DNA of 23,326 nucleotides from Gemmatimonadota bacterium (GCA_002686955.1 NYZA01000196.1:1-23326), one strand, 5' to 3'. Counted from the stretch's first letter, positions 1 through 8,286 are shown. Translations and numbers: made by a program. The notes: a model not told the origin generated them from the sequence alone.

Positions 1-3000
1 GACGCCGGCGTCCGGCGACCAGCGATACTTCTCGGCGACACGCGACTCTCTTCGTTTCGACGATCCCTGCTTCCGCACGGAGCGTTCCGCCTCGAGCAGA
101 CGGTTCAGGATCGTCCGCTCTTGGCGAAGGATCGACTCCGATGGCGCTCCCGCGCGCAAGGCGTCCTCCACCTCTTTCATCCTCTCTTCGATCGCGCGCA
201 GGTCACCGACTCCGCCTCCCTCCTCGCCAAGGGCCCGACGGGCCTGCGCCACGAGCTCCCGGATCCTCGCCTGTTCGCTCGCCATGCGCGCGAGCGACGC
301 TCTCTCGCCGGGGCCGGGCGCCGGTCCTCTGGGGATCGGGAGGGTCTCTTCGCCTTGACCCAAGAGCTGCGCCTGGGCTTCGGCGGCAGCGGCGAGCTGC
401 TGCATCGCCTCGGGGTAGCCGGTCGATGACGCGGCGTTGCGCAGCGCCTGCATCCCATCGAGTAGCTTCGCGCCCGCCTTGTTCAGCTGCGCCATTGCGC
501 GCCTCGTCTCGTTTCCGGCGGGTTTCGCGTGCCCTTCGGCGAGCTCCCGGCTGGAGCTCTCGAGGGCGTCGGCGGCCAACATGAGCCGACCCCGAAGATC
601 GGGAGTCACGAAGAGGCTCTCGCGCTCGAGGCTCTCCAGATCGGCGATGGCGCCCCGCAGATTCCGCGCGAGCCTCGACTGCAGGACCGCGCCTTCTTCG
701 GCGTCGGCACCCGTCCGCGGCCCGTGTCGCTCGGCCCGCCGGGAGATTTCGGCCAGGCGTTTGAAGAGAGCCTGCATCCGCCTATCGAGATCCCCTTTCA
801 TCCGCTCGATATGCATCTCTTGGAGCCCGAGCAGCCTGGAATGGAGCGACTCCAGTACCCCCCGCAGCTCGCTCAGATCGCTGCGCGCGCGCCCGATTCG
901 GCCGGCCCGCAGGTCTCGCGGAATCCGCCCGGCCCGGGCTCTGGGCACCGGCCCCAATCCCGCCTCGGCCGCCTCTTCCAGCTCGGAGGCCAGATCTTCG
1001 TCGATTCCGGAGCGGGCCGCTTCGCCGATCCGCTCCTCGAGAGCCTCCATGTCGCCGGGCGCACGCTCCTGCGCGCTCGCGGCCGGCTCGTTCTCTCCCT
1101 CTTGCACCATCTCGGCGATCCGCGCCTCGCGCTCGGCCAGCTCGGCCGCCATCGCGATCGCCTCTTCGAGCGCCTTCTCCTGCCTGAGCCGCTCCAGGAT
1201 CGCAGCCGTTCGCTCCAGGTTGCGCAGTATCTCTTCGTCGAGCAGCTGTGCTCGCTCCAGACTTGGATCGAGCTCATCGGGATCGGCCGCCGCGATCGCG
1301 CGGCCCAGCTCTTTCATCAGCTCGCGCAGATCCTCATCGAGCACCTCGTCCATCAATCGGTGCACCTCATCGAGCTTGCGCGCCACCGCTTCGGCCATCT
1401 CTCCGGCGCGTGCGCCGGCCTCCTCTTCGAGATGCTCCTCCATCGATTCGATCGCGCCCCGCAGCTCCTCGCCGCGCGCCTGCATCGACTCCAGCTCCTT
1501 TTCGGCATCCCACGAGAGATGACCACCGGCATCGGCGGCCGCCTCGCGGATTTCGCGCAGCCGCTCGCCCATCTCTTCGAAGGCGTCGCTGAGCTCGCGC
1601 GCGGCCCGCGTCCCCTCTTCGCCGTGACCGGCCACTTCGGCGTAGATCTCGACGATCGTCGGGAAACGGGCTCGGCGATGCTCCGACTCTCCCCATTTCG
1701 GCCCGTCCACGGCGTCGTTGTCTCGGGCGCGGATCCAGAATTCGACGGAGTCGCCGGGCAGCAGGTCGAGCGGATCGAGCGACCAGTCGATGCCGCCTTC
1801 GGTCTCCTCACCGAGCTCCCCACGACGCAGAGCGAGTGATCCTCCGCGACCCTCCTCGATCTCGTAGCGAAGCTCCAGCGCGCTCAGCCCGTAGTCGTCG
1901 ATGGCGTGCCAGGCGAGTCGGACGCTCATCCCTTCGTCGAGATCGATGTCGGTCGATGGATCGCGCAGCTCGACGACGGGCGCGTGATCGGGCAGCACCC
2001 GAATGCCGTGGAGCCGCGGAAGGCTCGGCGGCGTGCCTCGCGCATCGCTCAGAATGACGCGCCAGGTGGTGTCTCTTGACGCGGTCCAGACGGTCTGGAA
2101 ACTTGCGCCATCGACCCGGCATGCGATCGAATCCTTCGCTCCGAAAGCGATCGAAGCACCCAGCAGCGGTACGTTCGAGCTGCCTTCGACGGTAATCGCG
2201 CTGCCGCTCGGGACGACCAGATCGCCATCTGATGACGCGGAGGGCAGACCGGTGTGCTCGGGCGGGGTCGAGGTCACCGTGATCCGCTCCACCCTTGGGC
2301 GCTCTCGGACAGACATGTGAACGCTGTCGGCCGAGAAGCCCGGCGCTCTCGCCGTCAGGACTAGATCGCGCCGCAGGAGAGGGAGAGCCGTGGCAAAGAG
2401 GTTGTGTTTCGCCCTGGGCAGGGGGCGCCAGCGGGTCGTTGCGTCTTCCTCGCCGGTGATCCTGACGCCCAACTCGACGGTATCGGGCGCGGCCGCGCCG
2501 AGCGCTATGACGCGGATCTGGGCGGTCTCGCCCTCGAGAAGCTCCGGCGGCGTGGCGCTTGGGGTCCGCGTAGGATTAACTAGCGATTTTGGCGCCCTGA
2601 TGTGCCGCAGATGTGGTGCAGATGGGATGCCAAAGTCGCTAGTCATTCCTGCGCGGACCCTTAGCTTGAGAAGGCGGGGACCCTCCGGTTTCGAGATCAG
2701 CAACGCGCTCGGCGCGGCCAGGAAAGAGCCGGGGAAGGCGGCGGCGATCAGTCCGAGAGCGATGATTCCGGCGAGGGCGATTCGGGCGTGGGGCCAGATC
2801 GGGACGGGGGGCGCGGGGGGCTTCCAGCGCCGCGTCATTTCGGTGGCGCGCCGCAGGAGCTCGGCCCGGAGCTCGGGGGAGGATTCTTCGATCGGGGACC
2901 GCCCCTCTTCGAGCTCCAAGCCCGGGGAGAGCAGCCCCTGTAGATCGGCGTGGGTCGTGTCGAGTCGGTGCGCCAAAGGGTGAAGGGGAGGCACGCGGGA

Positions 3001-3207
3001 TGCATCCGCGATCAGGCGGTAGAGGGCCGCGGCGGTGTACGTCCCAACCCAAATCCTCATCACCAGGGTCGAGAGCACGGCCAGAGGGACCGCGATCGCC
3101 AACGCCCAGGGCAAGAAGGCGATGATTCTCAGGGCGGTGCGTGCGAGTGTTCGGGCCCGGAGCGATCGGCGGTGGCGGGCCAGCAGGCGGTGGGTGGGGT
3201 GCGTCAT
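1..3207 (-). CDS. DUF4175-like membrane and coiled-coil protein, C-terminus beyond the window
   Basis: The minus-strand frame is open from an ATG at 3207 to position 1 (1069 codons) with no stop, so the C-terminus lies outside the window. A hydrophobic segment lies at about residues 28-50 and a second at about 140-165. Beta-rich segments follow, including the motif IDDYGLSALELRY near residue 437, a type of motif I associate with DUF4175 proteins. From about residue 525 onward the chain is Glu/Arg/Ala/Leu-rich and predicted to be coiled coil. The start is 6 bp after the stop of the DUF4159 gene, which suggests one transcript. DUF4159 and DUF4175-like genes often sit near MoxR/DUF58 envelope genes, but none is visible here. 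Function is unknown; a role at the inner membrane is inferred. A 99-bp near-palindrome lies in frame inside the gene. Long plus-strand ORFs over this region are antisense shadows. Confidence 0.72.
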   Translation of the reverse strand, partial: MTHPTHRLLARHRRSLRARTLARTALRIIAFLPWALAIAVPLAVLSTLVMRIWVGTYTAAALYRLIADASRVPPLHPLAHRLDTTHADLQGLLSPGLELEEGRSPIEESSPELRAELLRRATEMTRRWKPPAPPVPIWPHARIALAGIIALGLIAAAFPGSFLAAPSALLISKPEGPRLLKLRVRAGMTSDFGIPSAPHLRHIRAPKSLVNPTRTPSATPPELLEGETAQIRVIALGAAAPDTVELGVRITGEEDATTRWRPLPRAKHNLFATALPLLRRDLVLTARAPGFSADSVHMSVRERPRVERITVTSTPPEHTGLPSASSDGDLVVPSGSAITVEGSSNVPLLGASIAFGAKDSIACRVDGASFQTVWTASRDTTWRVILSDARGTPPSLPRLHGIRVLPDHAPVVELRDPSTDIDLDEGMSVRLAWHAIDDYGLSALELRYEIEEGRGGSLALRRGELGEETEGGIDWSLDPLDLLPGDSVEFWIRARDNDAVDGPKWGESEHRRARFPTIVEIYAEVAGHGEEGTRAARELSDAFEEMGERLREIREAAADAGGHLSWDAEKELESMQARGEELRGAIESMEEHLEEEAGARAGEMAEAVARKLDEVHRLMDEVLDEDLRELMKELGRAIAAADPDELDPSLERAQLLDEEILRNLERTAAILERLRQEKALEEAIAMAAELAEREARIAEMVQEGENEPAASAQERAPGDMEALEERIGEAARSGIDEDLASELEEAAEAGLGPVPRARAGRIPRDLRAGRIGRARSDLSELRGVLESLHSRLLGLQEMHIERMKGDLDRRMQALFKRLAEISRRAERHGPRTGADAEEGAVLQSRLARNLRGAIADLESLERESLFVTPDLRGRLMLAADALESSSRELAEGHAKPAGNETRRAMAQLNKAGAKLLDGMQALRNAASSTGYPEAMQQLAAAAEAQAQLLGQGEETLPIPRGPAPGPGERASLARMASEQARIRELVAQARRALGEEGGGVGDLRAIEERMKEVEDALRAGAPSESILRQERTILNRLLEAERSVRKQGSSKRRESRVAEKYRWSPDAGV
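2562..2660. repeat. 99-bp imperfect palindrome inside a coding region
   Basis: The arms are 2562-2593 and 2629-2660. Aligning one with the reverse complement of the other gives only four mismatches over the 31 inner pairs; the outermost G/C pair also matches. The 35-bp centre is itself partly self-complementary. The full length is 99 bp, exactly 33 codons, and it leaves the host minus-strand frame open. The encoded peptide looks out of place between hydrophobic and beta-rich sequence of the host protein. This resembles palindromic elements that insert in frame, such as those known in Rickettsia, or a small MITE. No second copy was seen in the window and no clear target duplication could be defined. 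Confidence 0.6.
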
Positions 3208-3213
3208 GGGCGA

Positions 3214-3879
3214 TCAGCGGGTGAACGCGTGCACGACGATGTTGGCGCCCATCCTCAGAGCGGCGCGGCGAAGCTCTTCGGGGTCTTCGTGAACGCCGGG
3301 GTCTTCCCAGCCGTCGGAGAGGTCGGTGTTGAAGCTGTAGAAGAGGGCGAGGCGATCGTTGAGGTAGAGGCCGTAGGCGTGCGGGGGGCCGCCGTGGTGC
3401 TCGTGGATCTTCGGCAGGCCGTTGGCGAAGGGGAAGGGGGCGGCGAAGATCGCATGGGCCGGCGGCAGCTCGACGAGGGGGGCGTCGGGGAAGACGTGGG
3501 CGAGCTCTTTGCGCAGCGATTCGTCGAGGCCGAAATTGTCGTCGACGTGAAGGAAGCCGCCGGCGGAGAGGTATTCGCGGAGCCTGGCCGCTTCGCGCTC
3601 GGAGAAGTGCACCCGCCCGTGGCCGGTCATGAAGAGGTAGGGGTAGCTGAAGAGCTCGGGGTCGGTGAGGCGGATGGCCGGCTCAGGGGAGGTGCAGAGG
3701 TCGACGTTGGTCCGGGTCGAGACGAAGCGGGCGAGGTTGGGGATCGAAGAGCGGTTCGAGTACCAATCGCCTCCCCCCTCGTAGTGCAGGCGCGCGATCG
3801 GAATGCAGGCTGCGGCGGCTGAGGTGGGGGAGAGCGAGATCGGCGAAAGGGAGACGAGGAGAGGGAGGAAGCGGATCAC
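3214..3879 (-). CDS. DUF4159 domain protein with signal peptide
   Basis: A 221-residue protein with an N-terminal hydrophobic export signal (about residues 1-23), then the DUF4159 pattern. It has HYEGGGDWYSN near residue 33, a central YPYLFMTGHG, and LREYLSAGGFLHVDDNFG followed by a loop rich in His, Pro and Gly. The domain has a class-I glutamine-amidotransferase-like fold in known members, with no established reaction. The start is GTG at 3879, overlapping the TGA of the upstream VOC gene as GTGA, which implies translational coupling. The stop is 6 bp before the DUF4175-like gene. DUF4159 proteins are usually periplasmic and encoded next to MoxR/DUF58/DUF4175 genes; this pairing supports both calls. 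The substrate is unknown. Confidence 0.82.
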   Translation of the reverse strand: MIRFLPLLVSLSPISLSPTSAAAACIPIARLHYEGGGDWYSNRSSIPNLARFVSTRTNVDLCTSPEPAIRLTDPELFSYPYLFMTGHGRVHFSEREAARLREYLSAGGFLHVDDNFGLDESLRKELAHVFPDAPLVELPPAHAIFAAPFPFANGLPKIHEHHGGPPHAYGLYLNDRLALFYSFNTDLSDGWEDPGVHEDPEELRRAALRMGANIVVHAFTR

Positions 3880-4262
3880 TTGCCGATGCGGTTGGCGGCC
3901 ATCTGGTGGAGCATGATCGGGTTGCCGTCGGGGTCGATGATCATCGCCATCTTGCAGATCTCTTGGCCGTCGTCGGTCCGGTTGGTCCAGACCTCTTTGA
4001 CGACTCGGGCGCCCTTTTCGCTAATTCGGGCGACGTCGGCCTCGATCGCGTCGCTCTCGAGGGCCATGTAGGGGGCCGGATTGTCGATGAATCCGGGGGA
4101 GAAGGTGTCGAGGGCGATGGTTTGGCCGTCGGGGGTGTCGTACTCCGACCAAACGTCGTCGAAGTCGGCGCTCTGGGTGAGGCCTATGACCTCTCCATAG
4201 AAGTGTCTTGCGGCTTCGATGTCGCGGGTCGGGTGAGCGATGAAGGCGACTTTGGTGATCAT
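3876..4262 (-). CDS. VOC (glyoxalase/bleomycin-resistance fold) family protein
   Basis: A 128-residue protein, typical for a single-subunit VOC protein made of two beta-alpha-beta-beta-beta units. It shows the usual start (MITKVAFIAHPTRDIEAA), RHFYGEVIGL, and near the end the FxDPDGNPIML-like segment (IIDPDGNPIMLHQ). Such proteins bind a divalent metal and act as lyases, dioxygenases, epimerases or drug-binding proteins; the substrate cannot be told from sequence. The ATG at 4262 is chosen over an upstream in-frame TTG at 4310 because AAGGAA (4269-4274) sits 6 nt before it and the family fold begins there. Its stop overlaps the next gene by 4 bp. Confidence 0.85.
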   Translation of the reverse strand: MITKVAFIAHPTRDIEAARHFYGEVIGLTQSADFDDVWSEYDTPDGQTIALDTFSPGFIDNPAPYMALESDAIEADVARISEKGARVVKEVWTNRTDDGQEICKMAMIIDPDGNPIMLHQMAANRIGK

Positions 4263-4268
4263 TTCGGG

Positions 4269-4274
4269 TTCCTT
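4269..4274 (-). promoter_or_regulatory. Shine-Dalgarno site of the VOC gene
   Basis: AAGGAA on the minus strand, 6 nt from the ATG at 4262. It decides between this start and the TTG at 4310. Confidence 0.6.
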
Positions 4275-4306
4275 CGGGTGGGCTGTGGGGGTGTGGTTGC
4301 GGAGAA

Positions 4307-5344
4307 TCAATCCGCTTTCAGCACAATCTCGAACGGTTCGGCCTCCTCGCCGGGTCTCAGCGGTGTGATCACGATCGAAGTGGAGAGGTCGTCGGCGCCG
4401 GGCAATCCGGGCCCCGGTTCACCGTCGGCATCCCAGCGGGCTCCCAGGTAGACGCGGCGGGTCGCGGGCACGCCCCTGAAGATGAAGGACCGGTCGGAAT
4501 CGATGAAGCTCTTGTCGACGACGTCGGTGCTCTGGGGGTCGAGGGTGGGGACGGCGGAGAGGAAGACCGCGACCCTGCCACCACAGCTCTCGCAAAGGAC
4601 CTTGCCCGACACGGTTCGAAGTGGCCGATTGGAAACCGGCGCGGGTTGGTAGCTCTGGTCGGCGCGTACGGGCTGTCGCTGCTGGGGTGAGCCGCCGGGG
4701 TGTTGTTCCGGACCTCGAGCAAGGGGAGGGCCGCTCGGCCGTTCGGCGATGCCGCCCGGGGTATGCGGTTGACCGCCGGGGAGAGCGGATCCCTGGCCCG
4801 TTCCCGGTTCTCCGATCGCCGGTCCTCCGATCGCCGGTCCTCCGAATTCGGTCGCGGCGCCCAGGTCGATCACGATCGAGTCCGAGAGTTGAGTCGGCTC
4901 CGGCAGCGGCTGGGGTCTCGAGATGCGCGTGCCCCCGATCGGTTCTCCTCTGATCACCTTGCCGCCCGGATCCCAGCGAGCCACGATCGTGAGCGTCGCG
5001 TCGTCCGGCAGGCCATCGATATCGAATCGCCAGGGTTCGCGCACCCATGCGATTCCCCGGATCAGCTCGTCACTCGGCGCCTCCGAATCGGATTCGTAGA
5101 CGATGACCTGGATCTCCCCTTCGCAGGTCTCGCAATCCACCCTGCCCTTGGCCACCCGGCTTCCGATTTGGGGGAGCCCCGCGCGGCGCTGGCCGGGCCC
5201 CGCCAGGGGGCGGCGTTCGATCACCTCTTTTTCTTCGCGCGAGGGAGGAACATCAGGATCGCTGGAACAAGACGCGAGCAGAGTCGCGACGACCATCATG
5301 CGAAGGAACCTCTTAGCGGGGCGATGTTCCGGACCGCCATTCAT
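4307..5344 (-). CDS. Lipoprotein with two CxxC-containing repeat domains
   Basis: A 345-residue protein not recognised as a named family. The N-terminus has a basic region, a hydrophobic core and the lipobox LLASC (Cys26), so it is predicted to be a lipoprotein. Two related domains follow. Domain 1 (about 60-160) has CETC at 71-74 and ends with a VARWD strand; domain 2 (about 245-345) has CESC at 251-254 and a GARWD strand in the same relative place. A low-complexity Gly/Pro/Gln linker (about 160-240) joins them and contains a tandem repeat. The domains look beta-sandwich-like, resembling the carboxypeptidase-regulatory type, but this is a guess. The paired cysteines could form disulfides or bind metal. 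The start ATG at 5344 has AAGGAG 8 nt upstream. Confidence 0.75.
   Translation of the reverse strand: MNGGPEHRPAKRFLRMMVVATLLASCSSDPDVPPSREEKEVIERRPLAGPGQRRAGLPQIGSRVAKGRVDCETCEGEIQVIVYESDSEAPSDELIRGIAWVREPWRFDIDGLPDDATLTIVARWDPGGKVIRGEPIGGTRISRPQPLPEPTQLSDSIVIDLGAATEFGGPAIGGPAIGEPGTGQGSALPGGQPHTPGGIAERPSGPPLARGPEQHPGGSPQQRQPVRADQSYQPAPVSNRPLRTVSGKVLCESCGGRVAVFLSAVPTLDPQSTDVVDKSFIDSDRSFIFRGVPATRRVYLGARWDADGEPGPGLPGADDLSTSIVITPLRPGEEAEPFEIVLKAD
4811..4840. repeat. 15-bp tandem repeat, two perfect copies
   Basis: The unit TCCGATCGCCGGTCC occurs twice back to back, with the first five bases of a third copy after it. On the minus strand it encodes a Gly-Gly-Pro-Ala-Ile repeat in the flexible linker of the lipoprotein, so copy-number change would keep the frame. 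Confidence 0.8.
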
Positions 5345-5656
5345 GGTCCGTTCTCCTTTCGGGTGCTGTTATCGAAGATCGGGGCCGGACCGCCGGAGGA
5401 CTTTATCAGACCTCGGGCCAGCGGCGGAGTCGCGCTTCCCCCGCCATTGGCCAACCTGCGTCGGGATCGGATCGATCGAGCCCCTTCGTTCTCTGCATGG
5501 ACCAGGACGAAGCCGCCGGGGTTTTTGGGGATGAGCGAGTGCGAGAGTCGGTCCAAGATGCTGTCCGCGGGATTCGAGCTTGCTCGATCGTTCGATTGTG
5601 GGATCATTCGGCGCTCACGCGGCTCGACAGGTTTCCCAACCACGAAAAGTCGAAGA
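5345..5656. promoter_or_regulatory. Divergent intergenic region, 312 bp
   Basis: This separates the minus-strand lipoprotein operon from the plus-strand binding-protein/sulfatase operon, so promoters for both should lie here. I see no convincing sigma-70 boxes. A GATAAA-like sequence on the minus strand near 5402-5407 is the best -10 candidate for the lipoprotein, but it lacks a good -35. A small inverted repeat with 6-bp arms (TCGAGC and GCTCGA, 5574-5587) lies about 70 bp upstream of the substrate-binding gene and could be an operator. Open frames crossing the region look like random GC-rich ORFs. Confidence 0.4.
5353..5358 (-). promoter_or_regulatory. Shine-Dalgarno site of the CxxC lipoprotein
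   Basis: AAGGAG on the minus strand, 8 nt before the ATG at 5344. It supports this start over the internal Met codons at residues 16 and 17. Confidence 0.65.
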
Positions 5657-6817
5657 ATGAAGCCCTTTACGCACATCACAGCCCGGTTTCTCGCCCTCGC
5701 CATGACACTTGCCCCATTCGCGGGCTGTGGCGCACCGACTCCGCCGGTTCGAATCGGCTATTTCCACGGAGGTCGCACGCAGCTTCTGGCGAGGATCCAC
5801 AACGACTACGAGTTCGCCGCGGCGGGCGTCGAGGTCAAGATGTGGTCGCGCGATCTCAACGCCGAGGAGTTCGAGCTGATGCCGCATTCGATTCGGGAGT
5901 TCAATGCGCCCGGAACCGACATCGTGGGGAAGGTGCGGGGCACCGAGTTGATCGAGCACCTGCTTCGGGACGAATACGATCTGACGACCCCCGGGGAGAG
6001 CTCATTCATCATGGCGATGCGGCAGGGACTGCCGGTCGTCGCGATCGCCGAGCTCGGCCATGATGTGCGCAATCAGTCGGGTCACGTGATCATGATGCGC
6101 AACGGCATGCCCGCCGACCACCCCGGCGACTATTTCGGACAGGTGCTGGTCTCACGACGGGCCGGCCCCGGCGACTCGATCATGCTCAAGGAGTATCTAG
6201 AGAGGATCGGTGTCAACTTAGAGGAAGATATAGTGCAGCTCGACGCCTTGCCGAGGGATGTTGCGTCGAAAGATCTGTTACCGAACGACTTCATCTACAT
6301 CGTCGACCAGCTCTACGAGCCACAGTGGGCGATCGGAACCCACAACTGCGTGATCGACGGCGGTTACTTCCATCTGATGGGGGTTCCGGCCAAGATCAAG
6401 AAGTTCTGGATCGTCGCGGCGCTTCAGGATTGGGTCGACCCGGAGCTGAGCCACGCACTGATCGTCTCAACGCCCGAATACGTGGCGGCGAACCGCGAGC
6501 GTCTGATCAGGCTCATGGAGACATATATTCTGAGGATCAAGGCGGAGCACGCGCTCAGCTATGAAGAGAGGACTCGGCGGGATGAGAAGGGGATCCAGAT
6601 GGCGATGGACTATTACGGCCTGAACTTGCCGCAGTACGACATCGTGCCGACGGTCAGCGTCGAGCTTCTGACGATGATGGCGCGGCTATTGCGCAAGTAC
6701 GGATTCATCGAAGAAGAGATCGACGTGGCGAGCTTCGTGGACAACAGCCTTGTCCTGGAGGCTCTGGAGAATCTCGATATCAGTGAAGAGGACGACTACT
6801 GGGGGTCGGAATTCTGA
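5657..6817 (+). CDS. ABC-type substrate-binding lipoprotein (NMT1/TauA/SsuA-like)
   Basis: A 386-residue exported binding protein. The N-terminus is a signal with lipobox FAGC (Cys24). The mature part begins with the strand VRIGYFHGGR, where NMT1/SsuA-type binding proteins have their first strand and ligand loop. Later features are a segment on free ligand access (TTPGESSFIMAMRQGLPVV), IYIVDQLYEPQWAIGTHN, and DWVDPELSHALIVST. Relatives bind alkylsulfonates, taurine, nitrate or pyrimidine precursors; the ligand here cannot be assigned. No permease or ATPase gene is visible. The open frame runs far upstream to 4700, but only the ATG at 5657 gives a signal peptide; its ribosome site is weak (GAAG). 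The product resembles the N-terminal domain of the fusion protein at 8283. Confidence 0.75.
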   Translation: MKPFTHITARFLALAMTLAPFAGCGAPTPPVRIGYFHGGRTQLLARIHNDYEFAAAGVEVKMWSRDLNAEEFELMPHSIREFNAPGTDIVGKVRGTELIEHLLRDEYDLTTPGESSFIMAMRQGLPVVAIAELGHDVRNQSGHVIMMRNGMPADHPGDYFGQVLVSRRAGPGDSIMLKEYLERIGVNLEEDIVQLDALPRDVASKDLLPNDFIYIVDQLYEPQWAIGTHNCVIDGGYFHLMGVPAKIKKFWIVAALQDWVDPELSHALIVSTPEYVAANRERLIRLMETYILRIKAEHALSYEERTRRDEKGIQMAMDYYGLNLPQYDIVPTVSVELLTMMARLLRKYGFIEEEIDVASFVDNSLVLEALENLDISEEDDYWGSEF

Positions 6818-6849
6818 TCTCTATTCCCGCGCACGTTCGCATCGTTCTT

Positions 6850-8286
6850 GTGGTTTTGGCGCTGCTGGGTCAATCCTGCGGCGAAGATCCAGTCGAACGC
6901 CGCCCCAACATCGTGATGATCGTGATGGACACTTTTCGCTACGATCACCTCGGCTGCTATGGGTACGGACGCGACACCAGCCCCAACCTCGACGCATTCG
7001 CCGCCGAAGGGATCCGATTCAGCCAGGCGATCGCCCAGGCCTCGTGGACCCTGGCCAACGCCGCGAGCTATTTCACCGGGCAGTATGTGCCGACACATCG
7101 CGTGTACACAGCCCAGCACAAGCTACACCCTTCCGCGGTGACTCTGGCGGAGGCTCTGCGGGCTCACGGCTACCGCACGGGGGGCTTCACCGGCGGGTTT
7201 CATATCTCGTCGATCTACGGGATCGACCAGGGATTCGATATCTATGAGGATCAACCCGATTACGGCAGATTGAGCGATGTGTTGCCGAAGGCCCGCCGGT
7301 GGATCGGGGAGGGGGAAGACGAACCCTTCTTCCTCTTCGTTCAGGCCTACGACACCCACGCTCCCTTCCGGCTCGAAGAGCAGTGGGCGACAAAATTCAC
7401 AGCGGCGGGCTATGAGGGCGTCTTGAACGATTTTGAGATCGATCATACCTTGGGTGACAATCTGCAAGACGGCATCCTCACAGCCGACGATGGGAATGTG
7501 TACACTTTGGAGAAGAAGGACATCGACTACATCGTCGCGCTATACGACGGAGCGGTGGCGCGCGCCGACGCACGAATCGGCGTATTCCTCGAGCATTTGG
7601 AGCGGCTCGGCTTGATCGACGATACCGTGTTCATCATCATGGGCGATCACGGTGAGGCGCTGTTGGAGCACGGCCATCTGCTCAAGTCGCGGCATGGTGA
7701 TAGCTACGAGGAGGGGATTCATGTTCCGCTAATGATGTGGATTCCGACTAGCCTACGAGATTCTCTAACGAGCTATGGGGGGTCGACCGTGATCGATACC
7801 CAGGTCCAGCTCATCGACCTGATGCCGACGATTTTGGATTGGCTCGACATCCGGATTCCGGCGGAATGCCAGGGATCGAGCCTGGTGCCCCTTCTGGAGG
7901 GGAGTGCTTCGGACGAGTTCAATCGCCATGTGTTCTCGAGTGGCGGCACGGGGGGATCGCGGCGAGAGCTCTGCATCCGTTCCTCAGAATGGAAGCTGCT
8001 GCGGTTCAGGGACGCCGCCGATGCTTGGGGCTTTCGAGACGAGCTCTATCATCTAATCAGCGATCCCGAGGAGCAGCAGAATCTCTTTGACGATCGACCC
8101 GACATAGTATCGGCGCTCGGTGAGAAGCTCGACGCGTGGGACCGAAGGGTCCGCGAGGCCGCGATCGCGGAAGAGCTGGTAGATCCCGACCTGGGCGCGC
8201 TCATGCGGGAGCGGATGCGCGAGCGAGGCTACTGGTGGCTCGAGACGGAGAAGCCGGTACGGCGTGAAGAGGAGGAGCGGGAATGA
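6850..8286 (+). CDS. Sulfatase-fold (alkaline phosphatase superfamily) protein with Thr in place of Cys
   Basis: About 478 residues, one complete PF00884-type domain. From GTG at 6850, the first metal Asp is D27 (VMDTFRYDHLGCYGYGR), the nucleophile position is T67 (SWTLANAASYFTG), and the second metal pair is D266-H267 (MGDHGEALLEHG). Classical sulfatases need Cys or Ser in CxPxR for formylglycine; that motif is absent. The substrate is unknown; phospho- or sulfo-ester chemistry is expected from the fold. Starting at 6850 leaves a very short hydrophobic leader ending in GQSC. A CTG at 6814 would overlap the preceding TGA as CTGA, follow a GGGGGT stretch and give a fuller lipoprotein-like signal, so the true start may be 6814. 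The stop overlaps the next ATG by 4 bp. Confidence 0.85.
   Translation: MVLALLGQSCGEDPVERRPNIVMIVMDTFRYDHLGCYGYGRDTSPNLDAFAAEGIRFSQAIAQASWTLANAASYFTGQYVPTHRVYTAQHKLHPSAVTLAEALRAHGYRTGGFTGGFHISSIYGIDQGFDIYEDQPDYGRLSDVLPKARRWIGEGEDEPFFLFVQAYDTHAPFRLEEQWATKFTAAGYEGVLNDFEIDHTLGDNLQDGILTADDGNVYTLEKKDIDYIVALYDGAVARADARIGVFLEHLERLGLIDDTVFIIMGDHGEALLEHGHLLKSRHGDSYEEGIHVPLMMWIPTSLRDSLTSYGGSTVIDTQVQLIDLMPTILDWLDIRIPAECQGSSLVPLLEGSASDEFNRHVFSSGGTGGSRRELCIRSSEWKLLRFRDAADAWGFRDELYHLISDPEEQQNLFDDRPDIVSALGEKLDAWDRRVREAAIAEELVDPDLGALMRERMRERGYWWLETEKPVRREEEERE

Noticed and set aside
437-1839. Long plus-strand ORFs of 361 and 436 residues
   Set aside because: They are antisense to the DUF4175-like frame, have low-complexity Ser/Arg or Leu/Ala composition and no domain; the minus-strand frame is open throughout and gives a sensible protein.
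2950-3822. Plus-strand ORF of 290 residues rich in Gly, Val and Glu
   Set aside because: It lies opposite the DUF4159 gene, whose family motifs are clear; the composition is that of an antisense shadow.
4263-4310. TTG start for the VOC protein overlapping the lipoprotein stop
   Set aside because: The ATG at 4262 has AAGGAA at 6 nt and begins exactly at the VOC fold; the extension adds unrelated residues.
5575-5610. A sigma-70 promoter (TTGCTC with 17-bp spacing to ATCATT)
   Set aside because: The -10 match is poor, and chance matches of this quality are common, so it is not listed as a site.
4700-5656. Upstream extension of the substrate-binding protein frame
   Set aside because: It is antisense to the lipoprotein and crosses the intergenic region; only the ATG at 5657 yields a signal peptide and a family-like N-terminus.
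5341-5703. Minus-strand ORF of 120 residues ending in an ATGA overlap with the lipoprotein gene
   Set aside because: The overlap fits the local style, but the product has no recognisable domain, biased composition and antisense overlap with the binding-protein start, and the lipoprotein has its own good ribosome site.
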